Both the position numbers and the translations under genes were made by a program. From Gnetum montanum (taxonomy: Eukaryota; Streptophyta; Gnetopsida; Gnetales; Gnetaceae), in NCBI GenBank assembly GCA_015680685.1, contig MNCI01004706.1, positions 201,825 to 265,824 of the forward strand: a stretch of DNA of 64,000 bases, given 5' to 3'. A model generated the notes under the pieces. The model searched no databases and was not told the DNA's origin. It was given only the letters and a program-made list of their open reading frames with translations. Shown here in pieces: positions 57,225 to 64,000 of this stretch. Numbering within the stretch: the stretch's first letter is position 1; each line of letters opens with the position of its first letter.

Positions 57225-58716
57225 TGTGGAACTTAGAAAGGGGGGGGTGAGGTGGCAGGGGATGAATAAGTTTCCTAATTAAAAATTCATACCCAAAAAA
57301 ACCACAATAAAATTTAACATGGTTCCCCAGCTTGGGTAGTCCACACTTAGAGGGTAGTTCACTTGCACACCTCCAGACTTTGTTTCTTAGAAATGTGGTT
57401 TAAAGAAAACCATACCGTGTACAAGCTCTAAGCTTTGCTCTGAAGTGTTTTGTCACTGAGAAACCACTCAACCCTATAAGGTCCCAACATGCTTTCAAAG
57501 TGGTTTAAAGGATCCCACAACCTCTATAAATTGAGCTCCACTCCAAAGTTTTTTGACATTGCAAAAATGCTCAATGCTATAGGATCCCAACAGGCTCAAC
57601 AACAATGACTTCTAGAAAGAAGCACATCAACCCTAGCAAGGAAATAAGAGAGAGAAAAAACACAAGGAAAGAATGTAACTGACTTTATAGATCCTTGTAC
57701 TTTGAGGCATAGTTCACAATTAATCAATCAAATGATTTTACAAATGAAGTACACAAGTACAATATACAATGATTACTTGATAGAGATAATTCATGTATAA
57801 CACTTACACAGTACCCAAGAATATGAAGTCTTCTTATAGCCTTGGAGTTTCCAAAATCATGTTGGAATCATAGCCTTGTAGACATCTCCTTTGAGATTTA
57901 TATATCTCTCTAAAAATGAATTTAATTCTTGGAATATGTCTCTTTTGAGATAGAAACATCTTCTCTTGAAAGAAGACATCTTCTATTTTTAGAAGATGTC
58001 TTCTCTAGGTGTCCTCCATTTCAGCCAAGATGTCTTCTTCATCTGGGAGATGTCTTCTCTTGATAGGAGACATCTCCTATTTCTGGGAGACATCTTCTTT
58101 GCATTTGAACTTTGATTTTAGAGCTTCCTCTTGATCATTGGAGAATCTTCTTTTAGCTTGTAGTCTTCTTTACTCATCCAAGCTCCCTTAAGTCCTTCTA
58201 GTCTTCCCTTAGATACCCTCATACTTATCGATGCTCCCTTAAGTCCTTGTAGTATCTACTTTGAGATTTCTTATAGATATCATTCTTTGAGCTCTTCTTT
58301 ATGCCTACAAAACATCACATTCCCCAACATTCTATGTTCCCCATTTTCCTTAAGGTTTTGACATATCAAAAGGTCAACAATCTCTTCCTTTTTTGTAATG
58401 TCCAAAACTTAAGAAAATGGTGAGCTAATAAAATCAATGAATAATAACAATAACCATTAATGATTAAGACGTATAAATTCCAATGGTAGCTAAGGACTAT
58501 GATAAAGGTTCTAACGCTCAAGGCATAGGGCATCAAATGTGTGAAATCTAAAAAAAATTATACTATGCAAAGGCAAAACCTATCTCCATGAAAATCAACA
58601 AGAAATGATATAGGACATATAAAATATCATTATAAACTATCCATAAGCACAAAGATTCAACAATACATATAGCCATAAAATCTCTATAAGATCATCATAC
58701 CAACATCCAAGCAACA
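57225..58716 (-). repeat. 3' LTR of the SIRE-type element (about 1492 bp)
   Basis: On the minus strand it starts TGTTGCTTGGATG and ends CACCCCCCCCTTTCTAAGTTCC then ACA. A C-rich block before the end is usual for these LTRs, which are followed by a tRNA-Met primer site in the 5' copy. Start follows a purine tract. The minus TATA (GATATATAAATC) is at 57894-57909. Confidence 0.7.
57881..58098 (-). promoter_or_regulatory. U3 array of AGAAGAYRTCTTCT motifs and TATA, SIRE LTR
   Basis: GACATCT/AGATGTC cores occur at 57881, 57974, 57993, 58029, 58049, 58069 and 58089, several within longer near-palindromes such as GAAGACATCTTCT and AGAAGATGTCTTCT. In minus orientation the array precedes the TATA at 57909-57894. 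This is the expected enhancer position of an LTR. Confidence 0.65.
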
Positions 58717-58735
58717 AAACTTTCTCCCCATTTTT
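58717..58735 (-). other. Polypurine tract of the SIRE-type element
   Basis: On the minus strand AAAAATGGGGAGAAAGTTT lies directly before TGTTG of the LTR. SIRE elements have a similar AAAGGGGGAGA tract. Confidence 0.6.
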
Positions 58736-59490
58736 GGACATCATTAAAAAGGAGAGAGCACTTGAGGACATTAGTCATTGAGCTTTATAGCATGATTTGA
58801 ATCCTCCTCTAAAGAACCTATAACATGAGAAGGTTGATAGGTATTCTTCTCATCATCATTGTTGCTAGTGTTCCAGACATGCTGAATGTCATCATTTGAC
58901 AGTGGATAAACTAGACCTATCCTTGGTGAAATCTTGATACAAAAATGGGAGGAGGCTTGTGGATCTAGCTATGATGAAGCCTGTTGTGAAGATGAGGAAG
59001 TCTCCTTCCTCTGATAGACAATCGAATGAGCTGGTCTTCATTGAGAAGAGGTTTCAAATATGCTATCCATAGCCTACTCAAAAGATTATGGAGCATCATC
59101 CTGATGAATCCTAGTACTAGGCTACATAGGAGTAGGATGCTCTCCCTAGACATGTATTGGTAGTGCATCAGGCTCAGAATCAGACTCATTTTTTGAGTCA
59201 TAAGCTTGAGAAGGCCCAACTACTATGAAGTGTCTCATTGGGGTAGGAATTTCCTCATCACTTTCAAAAATAGGAGTGGTGATCTTCTTGAACTACTATC
59301 CAGTTGGTGGAGGAGATACTTCAGTAGTGTCCATTCTCTTACACAGGTAAGAGAGGTTCCTACCAATCATCCTAAAGGTATGAGCAAATAGCTAGAGTAT
59401 CTTCTCTAGGAAAGATCACATCTACTAACTAGAAGATTTGAACTTGCTTAACTAAGAAGAGGCCTTGGATGATGATGCTACTTAACTCTT
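58736..59490 (-). pseudogene. Sequence between env-like ORF and polypurine tract
   Basis: It probably continues the 3' part of the env-like gene. Frames are short (58965-59219, 84 aa) and broken. Ser/Glu/Leu-rich pieces are visible but no domain is recognised. Confidence 0.35.
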
Positions 59491-60372
59491 CTATGATGAA
59501 GGTAGTCTGGTGCTAGGTCCTACCTCATCTGCATGGGAGTAGCTCTTCTTCTCCGCATACTTTCCAAGGCTCCTCTTGCCTTTGACCAGAGGCATCTCTA
59601 CAATGTTCACACTCCTCTAGTGAGTTAGTAGACTAATGAGGTAAGGATGTTCAAATATCCTCTTTCTAGTGAACATGTGTAACATGTCATAATAGAGAGT
59701 ATGTCCCACATCAAGTTGTTATCCTATGAGTAAGCAGTGGAGAATAAAATCTTGGGATGACAATAGATAGCTATAGCTCCCTCCTTTCACAATAATATTA
59801 TATAAAATAGTGAGGGACAAGATGGAAGCATTTGTATGCATCCTATTTTCATAAACCCTACCTCTACCAAAAGACACAAACTTTCCAAATAGGACATCAT
59901 AGAATTCATCATGTGTAATAGGAATTATGCCATTTGAAAAGATATTAGTCATAGAAGAAATGGTAACCCTAAATACATTTGTGCTAAAGATTCCAAGTAC
60001 AACATTTACTGCTTGGGAAGATACATCAATCACTAATACTCTTACCATAGTAGTGAAAGCTCCAATAGTAGCATCAATAATCACAATATTGCAAATGAAT
60101 TCTCTAATGAGAGTATTAGGAACCATGAAATCCATAAAAATGAATGCAACCCGGTTCAAAACTTGGAAATAGCACATCAATGCCTACTTTTGATGTATAG
60201 GAAAAGACAATGTACACTCAAAGATAATGTTTACAGCTTGAGTTACCTCAAATCGATGTTGGGTGGTTGTTGATCTGAATTGGAGTGCATAGGAGCTAGC
60301 ATTGTTGGAAGAACCTCCCATAGAATTCTTCTTGGATAGCAACCTAGATGTTTTAATCTTCTTGTGCATCAT
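59491..60372 (-). pseudogene. Env-like/third ORF of the SIRE-type element, single frame with three stops
   Basis: One reading frame of 294 codons runs from ATG 60372 (MMHKKIKTSRLLSKK) to a terminal TAG at 59491 and is interrupted by three internal stops (about 60181, 59717 and 59615). Residues about 60-220 contain HDEFYDVLFGKFVSFGRG, ILYNIIVKGGSYSYL and LDVGHTLYYDMLHMF, which resemble the putative plant transposon protein family found in such ORFs (PF20167-like; from memory). The end is basic (PLVKGKRSLGKYAEKKSYS). I see no clear signal peptide or membrane anchor, so envelope function is doubtful. No frameshift is needed, so it died recently relative to pol in A and C. Confidence 0.6.
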
Positions 60373-60486
60373 GGAGAGAAAGAAAGCATTGATGGCAATA
60401 GAGAATGAAGCCCTAGTTGTCTCCTCAAAGCTTTAATCTTTTTCCTTGGTTCATCTCATGCTTGAATGACAGAAAAATGAGGATTT
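60373..60486 (-). other. Leader of the env-like ORF
   Basis: About 115 bp between TATA-like box and ATG, without other features; pyrimidine-rich near the start codon (CTTTCTTTCTCTCC). Confidence 0.35.
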
Positions 60487-60668
60487 GAATAGATATAATG
60501 GTTTTCAATAAGGGATTTTAATGAAAGAAAAGACATCTCTTTGGAGAGAAAGATGTCTCATCCATGGCTAAAAAAGAAAAGAAGATGTCTTTGCTACACC
60601 AAAGTAAAAGATAGGAAGACATCTCTTTTGAGGAGAAGATGTCTCCTTTTGGAAGAAGACATCTCCTC
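60487..60668 (-). promoter_or_regulatory. Internal U3-like promoter of the SIRE-type element
   Basis: Six GACATCT/AGATGTC cores (60531, 60551, 60583, 60618, 60638, 60658), most inside GAAGACATCTC or GAAGATGTCTC, are followed in minus orientation by ACCATTATATCTATTC (60502-60487). They are the same motif as in the LTR, 2.5 kb away, and stand just before the env-like ORF. Confidence 0.6.
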
Positions 60669-60719
60669 TGAAATAATAGAAAAGGGTTCAAGACTGGCTA
60701 CCATGGATATATTCTTAAA

Positions 60720-61140
60720 CTAAGCACATCAAATACTTACCTTAACTTACCTTTCTTGTTGAGTAGAATGAAGGTGCCTAGATTGTGAGAGAATAAGATT
60801 CTTCTTTTAAGGTTTCTCTTCTGGTAGAGATTTCCTCAATTTTTTAGGCTTAGCTTCCTCTCAAAAAATTTTCGAGATAGTCTCCTTGTTTTTCTATTCC
60901 TTCATTTTGATCCTCCATTCTTTCTTAACACCCTTGTTCTTTTGAGTTGTCCAATTTCTCTTATGATCCTACAAAGTTTCCTTTCTTGATGCATTTTGGT
61001 AAGACCAAGGGGTCTTATGGTATGACCCAATATTCATGTGATAAAAATTTAAATTGCACTCCCATTACTTATGCTAAAATTTATGACAATAATAACATCT
61101 CATCTTCCTATAGTAGTTAAAGTGATCATACCTAGGAGCT
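60720..61140 (-). pseudogene. gag 3' part of the SIRE-type element, second zinc knuckle
   Basis: On the minus strand RYDHFNYYRKMRCYYCHKF, a stop, H, K, a stop, W, E, C. This is a CCHC knuckle (C-x2-C-x4-H-x4-C) with two nonsense codons inside. A Lys/Glu-rich tail follows (NKGVKKEWR, EEAKPKKLRKSLPEEKP). In SIRE gag such a knuckle comes after the coiled coil, as here. Confidence 0.55.
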
Positions 61141-61249
61141 GCTCTTGGTTAAGATGTAGTGCCTAGTAATTCTTCAATCTTTAGGGTAGCCTTTGAAACA
61201 CCATTAATTTTGGCCTAGCACTTTTAGACAAGAATCAAGCTAAGTCATG

Positions 61250-61830
61250 CTGCTGCCCAACATGAGTACAGTGTCACCAAACTTGGAAGCCTCCAAAATA
61301 GCCCCCGATGGCCCATGATTCAACAGGCAAGTTCCCCCTGGGGCGCATAGGCGACTGCACCAACTTCCAGCATCCAGAATCAAAAGTTTCAAGTTCAAAA
61401 TGTTTGGTTTTGGCTAAGTACACTTTGGTTACTTTTTCAAACGTTGCACAGCGTAAGGATCAGCGTCACCAACTATTGGAGCCCCAAAATTGAGTCAAAA
61501 CAGGCCGAAATCGAGAACAAGGACCCCCCATGACCTTCACCAAGGTCTCCAGTAGCTCCCAGCCTCTAGAAAATCAAGATTTGGGCCTCAAATGTGCCAT
61601 TTTTACTTGGTGACACTGGGGTTACTTTCTTAGACGCTGCACAACGTAAGGATCAGCGTCACCAACATTTAGAGCCCCAAAAATGAGCCAAAATGACTTG
61701 ATTTCAAGGGTGCAAGTCATCCTCAGGGTCCACTATTGATAACTATGGGTTCCCTACCTTCAGAAATTCCAGATTTCAATTCAAAATTGCAAGTTTTGGA
61801 GGTCACACTATAGGTCACACTGGGCAGTCA
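61250..61830. repeat. Three diverged repeats of about 190 bp in H
   Basis: The phrase CGTAAGGATCAGCGTCACCAA occurs at about 61453 and 61646, and CAGTGTCACCAAACTTGGA at 61269 marks the first unit. Each unit has GGAGCCCCAAAA (or similar) and a GGTTACTTT..(A/T)GACG(C/T)TGCACA segment. They are markedly less AT-rich than the rest of the window. Confidence 0.7.
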
Positions 61831-61975
61831 AATTTCTCTTGTTGTACATTTCATTATAAATCCCCATTTGTGGGCATGTCAAGCCCTCATGGTCTAAATT
61901 AAATATACTTTCATGGACTTGAATAACCCATAAATTGTAAAATGCAATGTACCTGGTCAAGAATGTAGCTCGCCA

Positions 61976-62110
61976 ACATACATCCAACTCGTGCACAACT
62001 ATCCAACACAAATCCAACTCTCACTAACACACATCCAACTCGTGCACAACTATCCAACAAAAATCCAACTCTCGCCAACATGCATCCAACCTGAGCACAA
62101 CTATCCATTG
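61976..62110. repeat. 51-bp tandem repeat with ATCCAAC motifs, upstream of TATA in H
   Basis: Units start CATCCAACTCGTGCACAACT at 61981 and 62032, with a partial third at 62083. ATCCAAC occurs seven times. Because 51 is a multiple of three, the minus frame 62117-61911 shows a 17-residue periodicity (DSCARVGCML), which I take as a by-product. Confidence 0.85.
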
Positions 62111-62193
62111 GACACATGTCATTAGATCTGCTTTCCTCTCATCTCCTAGCCGTTGATTCCATTCTTGAATTTCGTTCCTAAGCCCAACCCAAC

Positions 62194-62203
62194 CCTATAA
62201 ATA
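62194..62203 (+). promoter_or_regulatory. TATA box of H
   Basis: CTATAAATAC in a GC-richer context (AACCCAACCCTATAAATACCC), about 85 bp after the 51-bp array. Confidence 0.6.
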
Positions 62204-62429
62204 CCCTATCAATTCACAACTAGGGAGGAAAAATTAGGGAGGCAACCTGACTGTTGGCATCCAAGCATTTCTCACATTCATCACATCATATCATTGCATC
62301 ATCGCATCATATCATCCCAGGGCTAGGCATTTGACCTGCCATCCACATGTGTGCAACTACGCTTTGATCGGTGCACATTTTTTTAAAAACAATATAATAC
62401 AGTTTCATTATTGCCTTCCATTTACATTA

Positions 62430-62555
62430 TTTACTTCGGTTTACGCTTTGTTTACAATATAGCTTTGTTTACGCTTTATTTATAATTCAGTACGCTCTAT
62501 TTACATTTCGTATCGCTGTTTGCATTCCGTTTACATCTCGTTTACAATAACCCCA
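62430..62555. repeat. Degenerate GTTTAC-type repeats in the U5-like part of H
   Basis: GTTTACGCTTTGTTTACAAT-like words recur about every 15-25 bp (TTTAC at least eight times). The repeats are irregular. Confidence 0.6.
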
Positions 62556-62745
62556 GCGCTAGCCATAGCTTACACTCGGGGAAGTCCTTGGTTGATTTTC
62601 GTGCAGACCATCCAAGGCACTCTACCTTCGTTTACTTTTCTAGCTTGCCCTCAGGTGAAGGTAGGGTCAGTTTTGTGTGCTCAACGATCTCTCGGTGTCT
62701 GTTTCTCTTCCAGCCTTACACCGATGATTTAGGATAGTATAGCCT

Positions 62746-64000
62746 TAGATGGAGTTGGTATGGAAGATTTGTCTTATGTAGAACATCCCAACCCACTCTT
62801 ATCATCAAAACTTATTCCTTATCCTAAGAGCATCCAAAGAGACTCTTTCCCTTTAACTAGCCTTTCATTCACAAGTTCTTCCCTCATCTACTCATAAGAC
62901 TTGGTTAGCTCATTATTCTTAAACCTTAGGTTTGAAATTTCTTTTGAAAGGTCTAAAATCTTTGAATTTAAGGAATAAATATCCTTATCCTTAATTTTTA
63001 CTTGTTTACTTAACTTAGTGAAAACACTTTGAAGTGATGAAAGTTCATTGCACACAAATTCATACCTTTCTTTATCAATTTCAAATTTATCATCTAAGGT
63101 GTTAGCATCATCATTTTTAAGGTCCATACAAATGAGGTGTGAGTCTCTTGCATCATTCTCCACCTTCTCTTCACTATGTTCTCCATTATCCCAACTTGTG
63201 TAGAAGTTGGTCTTTTTTAGCTCCAAGTCATTTCTATCCCTGCTTTGCAACTTGTCATTACTAGGAAACATAAAGGTCACATGGCCTCTTCCATCAAATA
63301 CCCAACATCCTACAAAGGAAGAATCAAAATTGAAACTTGAGACCTTGAATTGATTGTCTCTTTGCTTATTAAAGCTCTTGTTTCTCTTTGCCTTCATCCT
63401 CTACAACCTTCTTGAGAGAAGAGCTATTTCTTCTTCAATGTCCTCATCTGGCTCAGCAGGTTTCTTTTCTTTTGAGGATGATTTTAGGGCTATGGATTGT
63501 TCTTAAATAGTCCCTTTGCTTATGACCAATAATAGCACTTTTAAGCTCTTCAAATTTTAGAACTAAAAAATCTCTAATTTCTTCCATGAAAATAACTTTT
63601 GGTTTGAACTTGGGTTGGACAGTTCAGATCATCTTTATAATTACATTGCTTTCAAGAAAATCTTTATCAATACCTCTAATAGCCACAATAGGATCATTTG
63701 CTCTAGAGAAATAATATTTTATTTTCTCACCTTCTATCATTTTGAACTTATCATACTCACGTTGCAAAATTAAGAGTTTATATTACTTAATTATTGAAGT
63801 TCCCTCATAAGTAGCCTCTAAAGTTACCCAAATTTCTTTGGCCATTTTACAACTAGCTACTCTATTAAATTTATATTTTTTCAAGGCATAATATAAACAA
63901 ATATTTTCTTTTGAATCAAAGATGAACTTATCCTTTTCATCTTCCATCCATTTTCTTTGTGGCTTAATGACTTTTGTTGTGCTATCGATGGACGATGTGT
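62746..64000 (-). pseudogene. gag 5' part of the SIRE-type element (UBN2 domain, knuckle, coiled coil)
   Basis: From the right edge on the minus strand: KMAKEIWVTLEATYEGTS, then REYDKFKMIEGEKI, typical of the UBN2/copia gag domain (63960-63560), with a stop at about 63785. The frame 63397-62888 (169 aa) has a first zinc knuckle at residues 31-44 (CWVFDGRGHVTFMF) in which the second and fourth Cys are Phe. After it, residues 90-169 form a coiled coil (ELSSLQSVFTKLSKQV, NSKILDLSKEISNLRFKNNEL). DDKSGLG at about 62795 matches a gag segment common before the second knuckle. H interrupts it at about 62745. Confidence 0.65.

Larger units (their letters stand above)
61141..62745 (+). repeat. LTR-like insertion H (about 1.6 kb) within SIRE gag
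   Basis: It interrupts gag between coiled coil and second knuckle. On the plus strand it has three diverged 190-bp repeats, a 51-bp tandem array, TATA box CTATAAATAC (62194-62203), a leader with CATCATAT repeats and a T-rich U5-like part with TTTAC motifs. That order fits a solo LTR of an unrelated gypsy-type element. I could not identify a target site duplication, so the ends are approximate. Confidence 0.5.
57225..64000 (-). mobile_element. SIRE-type Ty1/copia element with env-like ORF; pol not seen
   Basis: In minus order from the right edge: UBN2-type gag, first zinc knuckle, coiled coil, (insertion H), second zinc knuckle, a motif array with TATA-like box, env-like ORF, polypurine tract and 3' LTR. 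In SIRE/Maximus elements pol lies between gag and the env-like ORF; here only about 350 bp separate them, so pol was lost or the element is a non-autonomous derivative. The 5' LTR would be right of the window. The bases before the 3' LTR are AGGAT. Confidence 0.7.

Noticed and set aside
58965-59219. 84-aa Leu/Ser-rich frame as a transmembrane envelope segment
   Set aside because: Hydrophobic run is short and broken by charged residues, and the frame is not that of the upstream env-like ORF; not enough to claim a membrane protein.
61911-62117. Cys/Val/Leu-rich 68-aa frame with 17-residue repeats as a repeat protein
   Set aside because: The periodicity follows from the 51-bp DNA tandem repeat, lies in LTR-like sequence and has no homologue that I recognise.
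1-64000. tRNA, rRNA or other structural RNA genes
   Set aside because: I saw no cloverleaf-type box A/box B pairs in proper spacing and no rRNA-like conserved blocks; tRNA-Asp similarity occurs only as primer binding sites.

Overview
This is nuclear DNA of a seed plant with a large, repeat-rich genome; a gymnosperm is my best guess but is not proven. The case rests on nested, decayed LTR retrotransposons, a fragment of a CC-type NBS-LRR resistance gene, LINE-like debris, and no bacterial gene layout. I found no complete host gene, tRNA, rRNA or CRISPR array. The window has scaffold joins: N runs at 26891-26918 and 41151-41237, and single Ns at 11033, 31872, 41296, 44320 and 46877, three of which separate unmerged duplicate contig ends.

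Layout. 1-1408: 3' end of a plus-strand Athila/Tat-like Ty3/gypsy element (G). 1409 to about 5500: minus-strand gag-protease remnant with its 5' LTR (F). 6117-6833: Rx-N/CC plus start of NB-ARC of a CNL gene, broken inside the P-loop. 7560-11387: two tandem 1.2-1.4 kb units ending in a LINE-type endonuclease motif, then more LINE-like sequence. 11388-22419: minus-strand element A with pol, an extra coiled-coil ORF and a 3' LTR, carrying a solo LTR at 17164-17987. 22420-23249: truncated plus-strand LTR (E). 23250-25530: second LINE-like copy. 26125-51907: minus-strand element C, with element B (26431-32816) nested in its 3' LTR and element D (40746-47469) nested in its pol. 51908-56915: AT-rich sequence with no gene I can support. 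56916-57215: 133-bp tandem repeat. 57225-64000: minus-strand SIRE-type Ty1/copia element (3' LTR, env-like ORF, gag; no pol seen), with an unrelated plus-strand LTR-like insertion (H, about 61141-62745) in its gag.

The gypsy family shares LTR ends TGATGAGT...ACTCATCA, a primer binding site matching the tRNA-Asp 3' end, and an ACCCCCAT-type polypurine tract. A and C carry protease, RT, RNase H and integrase remnants plus a third ORF between integrase and 3' LTR. B and D have gag and a remnant of the third ORF but no pol, so they look non-autonomous and would have needed enzymes from A/C-type relatives.

The most interesting signal: in each of these families the LTR U3 holds a family-specific array of short palindromic motifs just upstream of a TATA box, and the same kind of array plus a TATA-like box occurs a second time inside the element, immediately upstream of the third (extra or env-like) ORF. 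The motif is GATATC-type in B, CATCGATG-type in A and C, and AGAAGAYRTCTTCT-type in the copia element. Two unrelated superfamilies thus appear to use a U3-matched internal promoter for an accessory ORF. This resembles, by analogy only, the paired LTR and internal promoters of foamy viruses and the motif arrays bound by VANC anti-silencing proteins of VANDAL transposons.
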